A DNA stretch of 64,000 nucleotides, taken from the NCBI GenBank assembly GCA_025996865.1, contig BNTV01000009.1, positions 1-64,000 of the forward strand. The letters are read 5' to 3'. The notes beneath the pieces are model-generated. The model saw only the letters and a list, made by a program, of their open reading frames with translations, was not told where the DNA came from and ran no database searches. The DNA comes from Bacteroidia bacterium. Its GTDB lineage: Bacteria; Bacteroidota; Bacteroidia; Bacteroidales; Azobacteroidaceae. This document shows positions 44,353 to 54,122 of the stretch, piece after piece (the stretch's first letter is position 1; each line of letters begins with the position of its first letter). A program made the position numbers and the translations under genes.

Positions 44353-44360
44353 TAATTTTG
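44353..44360 (+). promoter_or_regulatory. -7 element TAATTTTG before the leuS remnant
   Basis: TAATTTTG ends 4 bp before the ATG at 44365. Transcription would start at or just before the start codon, so the message would be almost leaderless. Confidence 0.5.
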
Positions 44361-44364
44361 CAGC

Positions 44365-45558
44365 ATGGAAAATAAAGAAAAATCAGCAACAAACGAGTAT
44401 CCTTTGGAACTCAATACCATGCCGGGTTTTGCAGGCTCATCCGCCTACTACCTGCGTTACGAAGATCCGCACAACAACGAAGCCTTGGTGGGCAAAGAGG
44501 CAAACGAATATTGGGGCAATGTCGATTTGTATGTCGGCGGAACGGAACACGCAACCGGTCACTTGATTTACAGCCGTTTCTGGAACAAATTTTTGTATGA
44601 TTCGGGCATTGTGGCAAAGGATGAGCCGTTCCAAAAACTGATTAACCAGGGAATGATTCAGGGACGGAGCAATTTCGTGTACCGGATTAAAAACACCAAT
44701 ACTTTCGTTTCTTTCGGACTGAAAGAACAATACGACGTAACACCTATCCATGTGGACGTCAATATCATATCCAACGATGTACTGGATATTGAAAAATTCC
44801 GGAACTGGAATCCCGAATATAAAACTGCCGAATTTATCTTGGAAGACGGTAAATATGTTTGCGGATGGGCAGTTGAGAAAATGTCCAAGTCGATGTTTAA
44901 TGTTGTCAATCCCGATGACATCGTAGAAAAATTCGGCGCCGATACTTTACGCCTGTACGAAATGTTTTTGGGACCGGTTGAACAATCCAAACCTTGGGAT
45001 ACAAAAGGAATTGACGGCGTTTCAAGATTCTTGCGCAAGTTTTGGAATCTGTTTTTCCAAGGCGACACATTCGTTGTTTCCGATGAACAACCGACCCCCG
45101 AAGAATTGAAATCAATTCATAAATTAATCAAGAAAATCGGGCAGGATATTGAGAATTTCTCATTCAATACCTCCGTTGCCGCTTTCATGATTTGCGCCAA
45201 CGAACTGACGGCTTTGCAATGCAACAAACGAGCCGTTTTACAGGATTTTATCGTGGTTTTATCCCCGTTTGCCCCACACATTGCCGAAGAATTATGGCAC
45301 AAATCAGGAAACAAAACCACTGTTTGCGACGCCAAATTCCCGGAATATAACGAGGAATATCTCAAAGAAGATTCTGTGAAATATTCGGTTTCTTTTAACG
45401 GAAAAGTTCGTTTTACAATGGATTTTCCGGTGGATACGGTAAAAGAAGAAGTCGAAAAAACCGTTTTGGCCAACGAAAATTCACAAAAATGGATGGAAGG
45501 CAAAACACCTAAAAAGGTGATTGTCGTGCCGGGAAAGATTGTGAATATAGTGATATAG
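44365..45558 (+). pseudogene. leuS: Leucyl-tRNA synthetase, C-terminal 397 residues only
   Basis: The frame opens [15 protein letters not shown] and at once enters leuS sequence: [52 protein letters not shown] (the KMSKS loop), the anticodon-binding helices ([13 protein letters not shown]) and a regular C-terminus. Full leuS in this phylum is about 920-950 residues. The HIGH half of the Rossmann fold and the editing domain are missing, so it cannot charge tRNA alone. Promoter and ATG are in place, as if an internal deletion fused the start to the second half. Confidence 0.85.
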
Positions 45559-45562
45559 GGGG

Positions 45563-45604
45563 AAAAGGTAAAGGGTAAAAAAGCTGTAGCACCCTTTACC
45601 TTTT
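45563..45604. terminator. Bidirectional hairpin between leuS and ychF
   Basis: AAAAGGTAAAGGGT (45563-45576) and ACCCTTTACCTTTT (45591-45604) form a 14-bp perfect stem with a 14-nt loop. It sits between convergent genes. The stem supplies its own A and T tracts. Confidence 0.7.
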
Positions 45605-45622
45605 ACCTTAAGAAGAAGATCA

Positions 45623-46726
45623 TTACACATTAAAGCGGAAATGCATAATATCGCCGTCTTGAACAACATATTCTTTACCTTCAATACTCATTTTACCGGC
45701 TTCTTTGACGGCCGCTTCCGAACCGAATCGAATGTAATCGCCGTATTTGATAACTTCGGCGCGAATGAAACCTTTTTCAAAATCGGTGTGGATAACTCCC
45801 GCACATTGAGGCGCTTTGCTACCTTTCCGGTAAGTCCAGGCGCGAACTTCCTGCGGCCCGGCAGTCAGAAAAGTTTCCAAATTCAACAATTGATAAGCTG
45901 CTTTTATCAAACGGTTTACGCCCGATTCTTCCAAACCGAGTTCCGACAGAAACATTTCTCTTTCCTCATACGTTTCAAATTCCGCAATTTCAGATTCGAT
46001 TTTAGCGGCTACAATCAACAAATCGGCGTCTTCTTCATGAATGGATTGCCGCACTTGCTCTACATATTTATTGCCCGATACGGCAGACGCTTCGTCCACA
46101 TTGCAAACATACAAAACCGGTTTGTTCGTCAGAAGAAACAAATCATGGGCGATTTTCTCATCGTCTTTGTTGTCAAATTTTACGGTGCGGGCCGATTTTC
46201 CCTGTTCGAGCGCAGCTTTGTAACGTAAAAAAACCTCCAAAGCGATTTTCGCTTGTTTATCTCCGCCGGTTTGCGCCTGCTTTTGAACTTTATTGATTCG
46301 GGATTCAATCGTTTCAAGGTCTTTGAGTTGCAATTCGTAATCAATGATTTCCTTGTCTCTCACCGGATTAATCGAACCATCGACATGCGTCACATTTTCA
46401 TCATCGAAACAACGCAAAACATGTAAAATCGCATCTGTCTCCCGGATATTGGCAAGGAATTTATTTCCAAGTCCTTCACCTTGGCTTGCACCTTTGACCA
46501 ATCCTGCAATATCTACAATTTCCACCGTAGTAGGCACAATTTTCTGAGGATGAACCAGTTCCGCCAATTTATTCAACCGTTCATCGGGAACAGTAATCAC
46601 ACCCACATTCGGTTCAATGGTGCAAAAAGGAAAATTTGCCGCTTGCGCTTTCGCATTGGAAAGGCAATTGAAAAGCGTCGATTTACCGACATTGGGAAGT
46701 CCCACAATACCACACTGTAATGACAT
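45623..46726 (-). CDS. ychF: YchF/OLA1-type ATPase
   Basis: A 367-residue protein, complete. G1 [15 protein letters not shown] at residues 6-20, G3 [16 protein letters not shown], and the N-V-D-E-A G4 variant that makes YchF prefer ATP over GTP. The C-terminal TGS-like domain has [13 protein letters not shown] and ends [10 protein letters not shown]. It is a conserved ribosome-associated ATPase. Convergent with the leuS remnant and separated from it by the hairpin. Confidence 0.95.
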   Translation of the reverse strand: MSLQCGIVGLPNVGKSTLFNCLSNAKAQAANFPFCTIEPNVGVITVPDERLNKLAELVHPQKIVPTTVEIVDIAGLVKGASQGEGLGNKFLANIRETDAILHVLRCFDDENVTHVDGSINPVRDKEIIDYELQLKDLETIESRINKVQKQAQTGGDKQAKIALEVFLRYKAALEQGKSARTVKFDNKDDEKIAHDLFLLTNKPVLYVCNVDEASAVSGNKYVEQVRQSIHEEDADLLIVAAKIESEIAEFETYEEREMFLSELGLEESGVNRLIKAAYQLLNLETFLTAGPQEVRAWTYRKGSKAPQCAGVIHTDFEKGFIRAEVIKYGDYIRFGSEAAVKEAGKMSIEGKEYVVQDGDIMHFRFNV

Positions 46727-46754
46727 TATATTTTTTATAAATGTTTAGCGAGGG

Positions 46755-46762
46755 CAAAGGTA
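46755..46762 (-). promoter_or_regulatory. ychF promoter -7 element
   Basis: TACCTTTG on the minus strand, 29 bp before the ychF start. Confidence 0.5.
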
Positions 46763-46782
46763 AGCAAATTATGGGGAACTAT

Positions 46783-47001
46783 TCACATTTTTGTTGCTTT
46801 TTCAAAATCGAAATGGGGTCTTGGTACGAAAAATGATTCGTTCTTATCCCGCTTGATTTTCTTTTCCTTGATTAACCGCTCTTTCTCGGCACGGATTTTC
46901 TCAACAAGCACCGATGCCGGTTCGTCATTCGGGTCTTGCGGAACAAGTTTGCCACGAATGGCGAGGTCTAATATTTTTTGTCTTAACTGTTTAGTATTCA
47001 T
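46783..47001 (-). pseudogene. hsdS: Type I restriction specificity subunit (HsdS) fragment
   Basis: 72 codons reading MNTKQLRQKILDLAIRGKL, then VPQDPNDEPASVLVEKIRAEKERL. This is the conserved N-terminal or central helical region of HsdS; the target-recognition domains are absent. The 3' end stops soon after (HFDFEKATKM). It overlaps the start of the yhcG fragment by 4 bp, which suggests that they were joined by deletion. Confidence 0.75.
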
Positions 47002-47459
47002 TTAATTGCTACCAAACGGCGCAATCCTCTGTGATAGAACAACAGGTCGATATAGTAGTCCGTTGAATCAACCGTAATTCTTTTTTGCCTGTCAAGAAAC
47101 GCAAAATCCGTTCCCAATTCTTTGATAAACGATTGAATCTGAATAAGAATAGAATCTTCTAAATCTTTTTCGTTATATACATCCGACAATCCGAGCATAT
47201 CCAGAAAATAACCACTACGAAATACGACATCGGGCGTAAGCGTATTGGTTGCTTTTATTTGTTCAAGTTCTCGTTTGATTATTTCTTCCGGTTTCTTGCT
47301 GATAGCGGTTAATTCGTATAGTTGCGAATCAATTTTTTCATCCAGAGTTCTTGTATCCCAATGCTCCAAGCGGCACATTTTCACATAGAACGAACGTTTT
47401 AACGCATCATCAATAAACATGATGGAACGAAGATGTGTCCACGTCAATTGTATATGCAC
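46998..47459 (-). pseudogene. yhcG: YhcG-type nuclease fragment
   Basis: Contains LTWTHLRSIMFIDDALKRSFYVKM, LDEKIDSQLYELTAI and DSTDYYIDLLFYHRGLRRLVAI followed by a stop, so the E-x-K of the nuclease site is lost. Upstream (to about 47540 on the minus strand) the same frame is open but degenerate (KQLAKRLTD), a scrambled N-terminus. The fragment sits next to hsdS as intact yhcG genes often do. Confidence 0.75.
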
Positions 47460-47569
47460 TGCGGATACAATGTAAAAGTTTACGGTCGCTCCATCCTTTT
47501 CCGTATCTGTCAGTCTTTTAGCAAGTTGTTTAACGGTGAAAATTGCCGGGTGGAAATATTTGTAAATGA

Positions 47570-47601
47570 TTGTGAAATAAGAAAAATAATCATTATTTTT
47601 G
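47570..47601 (+). promoter_or_regulatory. Promoter of the esterase gene
   Basis: TTG at 47570-47572, 21 bp, TATTTTTG at 47594-47601; ATG at 47640. Confidence 0.65.
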
Positions 47602-47639
47602 CATGTAAAAAAGAAACAGTCTTATAAATCATATATCAG

Positions 47640-48959
47640 ATGAATTTGTTAAAATGTTATTTTGTTTTGGTTTTACTTACGGTTTTGTTATGGGCTTGTT
47701 CTCCCACTAATGAAACATTTTCTCCGTGGGATGCTCATCTTTCTACTGAGCAAAATATTGCGAAAAATGCAATTGCATTGGAAAATAATGAAGATTTCTC
47801 CTTCCTGGATAAAATTGTTAATGATCGTTCCTTTGTTATTCTTGGAGAGGAAGGCCATTTTGATTATTCAACTACAGAAGTAAAAATAGAAATGATAGAC
47901 TACCTGCAGGAAAAAGGCTTTCATTCAATTGCCGTTGAAGGAGTATCGTTTTTTGCTGCTTATGTATTTTCAAATCCCCAATATGCAGAATTAACTAAAA
48001 ATTGGAATATAGGCCCTTTCTATTTTTTGAAAGAAAATATGCTTAGAAAAGAAAATATACGTGGAGGCAAAAAACATCGACTGTTTTTTGAAAAAATTCA
48101 AAATCGAAAAATAAGACTTTGGGGTATAGATAGCCATGGTACAGTTTTTGACATTGATGTTATAAAGAAAATTTTAGATGACCATTATTCCGGTGATGAA
48201 ATTTTATCCATCAATTGGGATAAACTAAAAGACCTTTACTTTCGAAAATTTATACACACTCGCATATCGCCTGATTATCATAAACTTTCCATTGATGAAG
48301 AATATGGGTTGATGCGCATGATTGATACCATATCCAACTATACGCAATACCTTATGTCTTCGAGAGGAGCAGACATGGATTTGAAAGCCATTATGCAATG
48401 GATCCGGAATATCAATACATCCTTTTCCAATGTTGAATATCAAAATATCAAAAATGAATCTCAAATGGCTTTATCTTCAAGGAACAGAGATAGCCAAATG
48501 GCAGAAAATATAGGATGGATTGTAAAAAATTTTCCGGAAGAAAAATTTATTGTATTATGTGCCAATTTTCATGGAGCCAAAGATATATCCCAAACCCGGT
48601 ATCCTACTGATTCTTTGTTGTACTTTACTTTTCAGAGTATGGGAGAAGCTCTTCATGCTACACACGGAGACAAAATGTATTCATTGGCGTTTACGTCTTT
48701 ATGGCATGCTGAAGAGAAAGAGAATAGCGAGCTTGAAATGGAAATAGCAAATACGACTAACAATGTCCCTTACGCCTTTATTGATTTTGAACCTCTCCGT
48801 TTTGCTGACGGTTATCGCGATAAGGAATTTGAAAGTAGAATAATTGGGAAAAAACGAGGAAAATGGCTGTACATTTTTGATGGACTTTATTATATCAGGT
48901 ACCAAGAAGTGGACCATTCTTTATCTCAAAAATACTCTCCATTTAAGGAAAAAGAATAA
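47640..48959 (+). CDS. Erythromycin-esterase-like lipoprotein
   Basis: A 439-residue protein. Lipobox L-L-W-A-C (C20). FVILGEEGHFDYSTTEVK (about residues 65-82) corresponds to the L-G-E-x-x-H-G motif of the erythromycin-esterase superfamily. GIDSHGTVFDIDV and RDSQMAENIGWIVKNF with CANFHGAKD are the later conserved blocks holding the remaining catalytic histidine and aspartate. Substrate uncertain; many such proteins are not resistance enzymes. A single-gene unit with its own promoter. Confidence 0.8.
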   Translation: MNLLKCYFVLVLLTVLLWACSPTNETFSPWDAHLSTEQNIAKNAIALENNEDFSFLDKIVNDRSFVILGEEGHFDYSTTEVKIEMIDYLQEKGFHSIAVEGVSFFAAYVFSNPQYAELTKNWNIGPFYFLKENMLRKENIRGGKKHRLFFEKIQNRKIRLWGIDSHGTVFDIDVIKKILDDHYSGDEILSINWDKLKDLYFRKFIHTRISPDYHKLSIDEEYGLMRMIDTISNYTQYLMSSRGADMDLKAIMQWIRNINTSFSNVEYQNIKNESQMALSSRNRDSQMAENIGWIVKNFPEEKFIVLCANFHGAKDISQTRYPTDSLLYFTFQSMGEALHATHGDKMYSLAFTSLWHAEEKENSELEMEIANTTNNVPYAFIDFEPLRFADGYRDKEFESRIIGKKRGKWLYIFDGLYYIRYQEVDHSLSQKYSPFKEKE

Positions 48960-49108
48960 TAGTTATGTACAATGAATACGTACAAAAACCGGCTAACCAC
49001 AGATAATTCTTTCATTGATAACGATTTCATCATCCGGAAAAGTATAATCCCTGCTGTTTCTATTTTCTCTCCGGAGGAGTTTCTCATCCTTATTTGATGA
49101 GCTGATGA

Positions 49109-49127
49109 GTTGTATATAATATACAAC
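49109..49127. repeat. Perfect inverted repeat GTTGTATAT-A-ATATACAAC
   Basis: 9-bp arms around one base, 107 bp upstream of the tamL -7 element, within the 313-bp gap 48960-49272. It is a plausible operator; no gene is seen in this gap. Confidence 0.45.
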
Positions 49128-49233
49128 ATAACATCTGTAATGATTTTTAATAAAATATAACGATGAAAGCTATAAAATATTTTGGCGGTTTTATTTGGAT
49201 ATCCATTATGTATCATAATCCAAACAAAAACCG

Positions 49234-49241
49234 TAACTTTG
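49234..49241 (+). promoter_or_regulatory. tamL promoter -7 element
   Basis: TAACTTTG, 31 bp before the TTG start of tamL. Confidence 0.6.
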
Positions 49242-49272
49242 GGCAAATATTTTACCATCAAAATTCAGTCGC

Positions 49273-51609
49273 TTGAAATTAATTCATAAATATTTGCCCT
49301 TTCTTGTGATACTCTTCCTCACCTCTTGCAGTGTCACCAAATATATTCCCGAAGGAGAGTATCTTTTGGATAAAATCAGCCTTGAAACCGATTCGAACGC
49401 TATCTCCAAAACCAATTTATTGGAACTTGTTCAACAAAAACCCAATGACCCGAAATTGGGCTTAATGATTTATAATTGGGTAGATAACGATTCTTCGTGG
49501 TTCAAAAAAATAATTCGCAAAACAGGAAATCCGCCGGTTATTTTCAGTGAAAGATTACTCAATCAATCTCTTAACGAAATGAATATCGAAATGAAAAACC
49601 AAGGCTATCTGAATGCATACGTTCACGCTGTCCTTGATACGACAGGCAAAAAAGTTTCCGTCGATTATCACATTCATGAAGGAATTCCTTATCGAATAAA
49701 GAATTACGAGATTCGCTTGCCGAATGAAAACATGAATAATCTGGCAAATGGAATCCGCATCGAAAGAAACCGTTCCGATTCGACAAATGCTTCCCGCGGA
49801 GAAAACCGGCGAAGGATAATGAACCGCAACAACTTTTTTTCTGTAAACCGCAGTCCCATCCTCAAAACCGGCTCCATTTTCGACATGACTGCGCTCGAAC
49901 AGGAAAGAACTCGCATAAGCAACCGCTTGCGCAACAACGGTTATTATTTGTCAACCATCGACAACCTGCACTATCTGGCCGATACGGCTTTGCAATCCAA
50001 CGAAACGAATCTGACGCTGATTCTGAAAGATACGACTCAAACCAAGGTTTTCAGCATCAAAAAAGTAAAAGTTTTTAGCGGATATGATTTCGCGAACAGT
50101 GAAAATTATACCATTGTCGATTCCGTCACCGGAAACGGCATTGATATATATTACGATAAACTCCGGTTTCTCCGTCCCAAAGTAATTGCAGATAAAATAT
50201 TGATTCGTCCCGGAGGATTGTTCCGCGAACAGGCCGTCGAATCGACTTACAACCTTTTCCAAGCACTCAATTGCATAGGACGAGTGGATACGAAATTCAA
50301 GGAAGGAAACTATTCCGATTCGACCCTTCTGGATTGTGAAATTTACCTTGCACCGGGCGATATGCACTCCATTCAAACGGGTTTGAACGGTACGAATAAA
50401 GCCGGTGATCTGGGCATTTCCGCAAGTATTAATTATGGAAATCAAAATCTTTTCAATGGTTCGGAGCAATTCAATCTTCGCCTCAACGGAGCTTATGAAT
50501 TTGTGAACGAAGAAGAGAGCGAAGCATTCAGTCATAATTTTTACGAATTGGGAATTACGCCTTCCCTGACTTTTTCAAAAGTTCACCTTCCTTTCATAAA
50601 CAATTATATCAAAGACAGATACAATTCTCAAACACAATACAGCCTGGGACTCAATATCCAAAAAAGGCCGCAATATACCCGCGATTTTTTCAATTTCAGC
50701 TGGCAATTCCGATGGTCGGGATACAACAATATTGTAACGCATACGGTTAACCTAATCAACATCAATTATGTGGCTACGCCTTGGAAATCAGCGAGTTTTC
50801 AGGATTACTTAAACAATCATGTCGATTCTCTGACCCGTTACAGTTACGAAAATATATTTACCGCAGGGAGCGGTTATAATCTGATTTATACCAATGCCAA
50901 TTCCGGACAGCTTCGCCAACATTTATACACTGTGCGTTTCAACATAGAATCTTCGGGTAATGCACTGAACGGAATTTTTTCCCTGGCAAAAGCATCCAAA
51001 AACGAAAACGGCCAGTATGAAATTCTCAAAAATCCTTTCGCCCAATATTTGAAAGGCGATATTGACTATTCCGAAACCGTCCGGTTAAGTAATACCGGCG
51101 GAGTCGCGTTTCATGCCGCCTTGGGAGTAGCATATCCTTATGGAAACTCAGACATTCTGCCTTTTGAAAAAAGATACTATGCCGGCGGACCGAACAGCGT
51201 CAGAGGTTGGCGGACAAGGTATTTAGGGCCGGGTTCGTTAAGTAAACAAGGCACCAACAGTATGGTTTACCATGTCGGCGATATCAACTTTATCCTCAGC
51301 GCCGAATATCGTTACAAAATGCTTGACTGGTTGGAACCCGCCCTGTTTGTCGATTGCGGAAATATCTGGACGATAAAAGATTATCCCAATCAACCGGGCG
51401 GACTTTTCAAGTGGGATTCCTTTTACAAAGAAATGGCAGTCGGTACAGGCATCGGTTTGCGTTTCGATTTGAGTTTCCTGATTTTACGGCTTGATGTGGG
51501 AACGCGCGTATATGACCCGGCAAAATCCGAAGGTGAGCGCTACGTTTTTATGAAGGGAAAGATTTGGAACAATTCGGCGATGTATGTGGCGATTGGCTAT
51601 CCGTTTTGA
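49273..51609 (+). CDS. tamL: TamL outer-membrane assembly lipoprotein (BamA superfamily)
   Basis: A 778-residue protein. No ATG is available; the TTG at 49273 is directly followed by KLIHKYLPFLVILFLTSCS, a good signal peptide with lipobox cysteine at residue 19, so TTG is very likely the true start. VTKYIPEGEYLLDKI, POTRA-like domains (VSVDYHIHEGIPYRIKNYEI), and a 16-strand barrel with the family motif FAEKRYYAGGPNSVRGW in the form FEKRYYAGGPNSVRGW at about residues 635-650. Bacteroidota carry TamL with TamB for envelope assembly; no tamB follows here. Confidence 0.85.
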   Translation: MKLIHKYLPFLVILFLTSCSVTKYIPEGEYLLDKISLETDSNAISKTNLLELVQQKPNDPKLGLMIYNWVDNDSSWFKKIIRKTGNPPVIFSERLLNQSLNEMNIEMKNQGYLNAYVHAVLDTTGKKVSVDYHIHEGIPYRIKNYEIRLPNENMNNLANGIRIERNRSDSTNASRGENRRRIMNRNNFFSVNRSPILKTGSIFDMTALEQERTRISNRLRNNGYYLSTIDNLHYLADTALQSNETNLTLILKDTTQTKVFSIKKVKVFSGYDFANSENYTIVDSVTGNGIDIYYDKLRFLRPKVIADKILIRPGGLFREQAVESTYNLFQALNCIGRVDTKFKEGNYSDSTLLDCEIYLAPGDMHSIQTGLNGTNKAGDLGISASINYGNQNLFNGSEQFNLRLNGAYEFVNEEESEAFSHNFYELGITPSLTFSKVHLPFINNYIKDRYNSQTQYSLGLNIQKRPQYTRDFFNFSWQFRWSGYNNIVTHTVNLININYVATPWKSASFQDYLNNHVDSLTRYSYENIFTAGSGYNLIYTNANSGQLRQHLYTVRFNIESSGNALNGIFSLAKASKNENGQYEILKNPFAQYLKGDIDYSETVRLSNTGGVAFHAALGVAYPYGNSDILPFEKRYYAGGPNSVRGWRTRYLGPGSLSKQGTNSMVYHVGDINFILSAEYRYKMLDWLEPALFVDCGNIWTIKDYPNQPGGLFKWDSFYKEMAVGTGIGLRFDLSFLILRLDVGTRVYDPAKSEGERYVFMKGKIWNNSAMYVAIGYPF

Positions 51610-51618
51610 TGACTGGAT

Positions 51619-52049
51619 TTATGGAATCAGTCCAACCGTTTTGGATTTTATACGTATAACGAAATACTTTAGGCGGATATTTAATTTCTCTCCCCGATTG
51701 TCTTGATACTTAAACCACTGCCCGACTTCGTCCACCAAAATCTTGTAGTATATTTCGTTGCTTGATTTGTATAAATCGGTTGTTTCTGGTTCTTTCAGGA
51801 TGATACGGATGCTATCCTGATATTTTTGCATGAAAGAAAAGGTTTCGGATTCACAGGTTCCGGGATTTCCGAAACTTGGTCGGCCATGTTTTCCAACAGG
51901 AAAAGTGCAGCTTTCCGTTTGAGGGAATCTTTGGGGGAATTGTAATGATTCAATAGTATCTCCCTGTCTAATATAGATTTGTCTGAGTTGCAGGAGAGCA
52001 GAAAAAAGGACAGGACAAAAATTAATAAGGATAGTTTTTTTGTTTTCAT
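51619..52049 (-). pseudogene. Lipoprotein gene with frameshift
   Basis: The first frame (52049 to 51795) encodes signal peptide and lipobox (FFLLSCNSD), then SILDREILLNHYNSPKDSLKRKAALFLLENM, a pattern seen in transglutaminase-type Bacteroidota lipoproteins. Around 51850 homology moves to another frame, which continues ETFSFMQKYQDSIRIIL to 51619. A one-base indel explains both. The remainder of the expected protein is missing as well. Confidence 0.55.
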
Positions 52050-52089
52050 ATCACAATGAAACGATAATGGGTGAATTAAGGATAATTTA

Positions 52090-52132
52090 ATTATCGTCCG
52101 GCATAAATATTGCTATCTTACCGGACGATAAT
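52090..52132 (-). terminator. Hairpin after the 52143 gene
   Basis: ATTATCGTCCGG (52090-52101) pairs with CCGGACGATAAT (52121-52132): a 12-bp perfect stem and a 19-nt loop, 11 bp past the stop of the minus-strand gene that ends at 52143. Confidence 0.65.
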
Positions 52133-52142
52133 AAATTAAGTT

Positions 52143-52730
52143 TTATTCGTTCTCTTTTTCTTTGAGAAGTTCGTTTATTTTTCCTTCCTTTTTCAGTTTT
52201 TCCCGCTTTACCGGAATGTATGGATTAGAAGTTACTGCAGATACTTCCATATCTTTTATAAATTCGTAAACATCGGGAGTTATCTTTCTGTTTTTAAAAT
52301 CAAATACTTTCAAGAAATCGTCAATTTTAGGCGGATCAATAAATATAATAGTCACGTAATAATCAGATAATGGACTTGGCACTGTATCAAATTGCTTAAT
52401 ACCTAAAGACAATGAACCCAATTTATCCGGTGTGTTATCAACATTATGCAAAACGGATACTACTGCATATTCAACTATGTAATTTACAGGAAACCCGATG
52501 TCGTTTATTACATCAGAAACCTTTTTCCCCTGGTATTGATTTTGTCGTTCACTAAAGTTGTATTCCAAATATTGTAGAGTATCGCTTATTTGAGCATTGC
52601 TTTTAAACGATGATAGAGATTTATAACGCAACGGTTTTTGTACTTCTTCCTGCGTTTTTATTTGTGCCTGAATTTGCCCGACAGACAAATTCAAAAATAC
52701 TGTAAATAAAATAAATTGAATCGTTTTCAT
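52143..52730 (-). CDS. Exported protein of unknown function
   Basis: A 195-residue protein with a signal peptide (residues 1-22, SVGQIQAQ). No family recognised. The body is probably alpha/beta with DYYVTIIFIDPPKIDDFLKVF, and it ends in a lysine/glutamate-rich tail. It starts 4 bp after the stop of the JAB-like gene upstream on the same strand, so it is likely in one transcript with it and could be an immunity or accessory partner; this is inference from position. Confidence 0.6.
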   Translation of the reverse strand: MKTIQFILFTVFLNLSVGQIQAQIKTQEEVQKPLRYKSLSSFKSNAQISDTLQYLEYNFSERQNQYQGKKVSDVINDIGFPVNYIVEYAVVSVLHNVDNTPDKLGSLSLGIKQFDTVPSPLSDYYVTIIFIDPPKIDDFLKVFDFKNRKITPDVYEFIKDMEVSAVTSNPYIPVKREKLKKEGKINELLKEKENE

Positions 52731-52733
52731 AAT

Positions 52734-53282
52734 TTATGGACATATTTTAGCTGAATAATTATTTTGTGATAACTCTGTTTTTTGTTCTTTAAAAGCCCCA
52801 GTCTTTTTTTGATATACTTTTAGTCCTGTATTGCGTAACGCGTAGGTCAGGGCATAAGATTGAGCGTCGTTAACAGAATAACCTTGTTCCACCATTCTGT
52901 TGTAAGCGTTGTCATATTCGGTTCTCCAAATTGAACCTTGTTTAAAATAGGCGCCATCATTCTCAATGAAACTGCTATAACTCGGATTATTACAAAAAGC
53001 GGCAAATGTACTTGCGTTATCAACATAAACCATATATTCCGATCCATCTGCGCCAAACGCTACATTTGCTTTAATGTTAATACTTCCATTCTTATAATTT
53101 TTGACAAGAAATATGGCATCTGATGGCGACGGTGCAGAATTAGTACCGAAAGGATGAGTGTGTACAGTTAAAATTGTATTGTTTGTAGTCCAAATATTAA
53201 CCCCATTCGGAATGCCGGAGTTAATATACTTCGGATTATCAGGAGTATTGTAATTATATACATAGATATTGTCCTGTCCCAT
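52734..53282 (-). CDS. JAB/MPN-like (DUF4329-type) domain, C-terminal part of a broken gene
   Basis: 182 codons. The hallmark is LTVHTHPFGTNSAPSPSD, an H-x-H-P...S-x-x-D metal motif of JAMM/JAB peptidases, as in DUF4329-type toxin domains. Preceding strands (IWTTNNTIL) and following NVAFGADGSEYMVYVD fit the fold. The presumed start (ATG in MGQDNIYVYN) lies inside the end of the upstream lipoprotein frame; the two overlap by 29 bp, and both are needed for a complete protein, so a frameshift is likely. Confidence 0.6.
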   Translation of the reverse strand: MGQDNIYVYNYNTPDNPKYINSGIPNGVNIWTTNNTILTVHTHPFGTNSAPSPSDAIFLVKNYKNGSINIKANVAFGADGSEYMVYVDNASTFAAFCNNPSYSSFIENDGAYFKQGSIWRTEYDNAYNRMVEQGYSVNDAQSYALTYALRNTGLKVYQKKTGAFKEQKTELSQNNYSAKICP

Positions 53283-53802
53283 AATTAACTGCTAATCCAT
53301 ATTCATTTGAAGACATGATTGCAAAATTCTTTAATTCCTTAATAAGTGGTTGTATTTTTTGATAATCGGTACCTGTATTATTCATAATATTGATAACATT
53401 AGTACTGTTTTCCCCTGCTGAATTTGGGCAATCTGTTCTTGGTTCAATTGTTTTGGGGATAGAATTATTTCCATCACCGCCGCCACCGCCATAGCCGTTT
53501 CCATAGTCACCACTACCGGTATCATAACATGTTTGATATAGATAGTTATATTCGAGTGTAGCATATTCCTCTTTTCGCTGTACATAAGGATATTTCCATT
53601 CGGGTTTAATCAACACTTCCGGACTTTCTTCTACGAATTGTGCATCAATAGGGTTTCCCCTATTCCCGTCATACCATTTTTGCGCTTCTTCCATAAATGA
53701 TTCCTTACTAAATTGAATAGAATCATCGTCATAGACGCAGGCAAAAATAATTCCTGCCAACAAAAATAGTAAAATTGTTCGTTTCAAATACTTTTTTTGC
53801 AT
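53254..53802 (-). CDS. Lipoprotein N-terminal part, probably fused to the JAB domain before a frameshift
   Basis: 182 codons. Lipobox A-G-I-I-F-A-C (C22) and then SIQFSKESFMEEAQKWYD and NPIDAQFVEESPEVLIKPEW, an N-terminal pattern shared by a group of Bacteroidota surface lipoproteins. A glycine-rich linker (DYGNGYGGGGGDG) leads to KELKNFAIMSSNEYGLAV, where the frame ends seven residues later while the other frame continues into the JAB domain. Intact it would be a lipoprotein of about 345 residues. Confidence 0.65.
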   Translation of the reverse strand: MQKKYLKRTILLFLLAGIIFACVYDDDSIQFSKESFMEEAQKWYDGNRGNPIDAQFVEESPEVLIKPEWKYPYVQRKEEYATLEYNYLYQTCYDTGSGDYGNGYGGGGGDGNNSIPKTIEPRTDCPNSAGENSTNVINIMNNTGTDYQKIQPLIKELKNFAIMSSNEYGLAVNYGTGQYLCI

Positions 53803-53851
53803 AAAATTTACTTTTTTTAATAAATAATTACTGTTAATACTCTCCTATAAT

Positions 53852-54037
53852 TCAATTTATCGTTGAATCTTCGTTCAAAATAGCTTGCATTTCCCGCTTC
53901 ATCCGGTCTATTTTCGGATGGTCTATTTTTATTTTTTTGTTTAATATTTCTTTTGCTTTTTGTTTGGCTTCTTCGTAGTGTTCCGATAAAAACAGTCTCC
54001 ATGCGTAGTCTTTCACAAATGAAGCATTGTATTTCAT
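53852..54037 (-). CDS. Short helical ORF, possibly a gene remnant
   Basis: 61 codons from ATG 54037: MKYNASFVKDYAWRLFLS, then EEAKQKAKEILNKKIKIDHP. Amphipathic and protein-like, no family recognised. An upstream extension would overlap the ABC transporter start and is not credible. Confidence 0.35.
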   Translation of the reverse strand: MKYNASFVKDYAWRLFLSEHYEEAKQKAKEILNKKIKIDHPKIDRMKREMQAILNEDSTIN

Positions 54038-54122
54038 TTCGGTCAGGTGATTGTATCCGTAGATAATCTGAATGACATTTAAAATCACCACGATTTTAGA
54101 TGTGGAATAAATTTTTTCTTCA

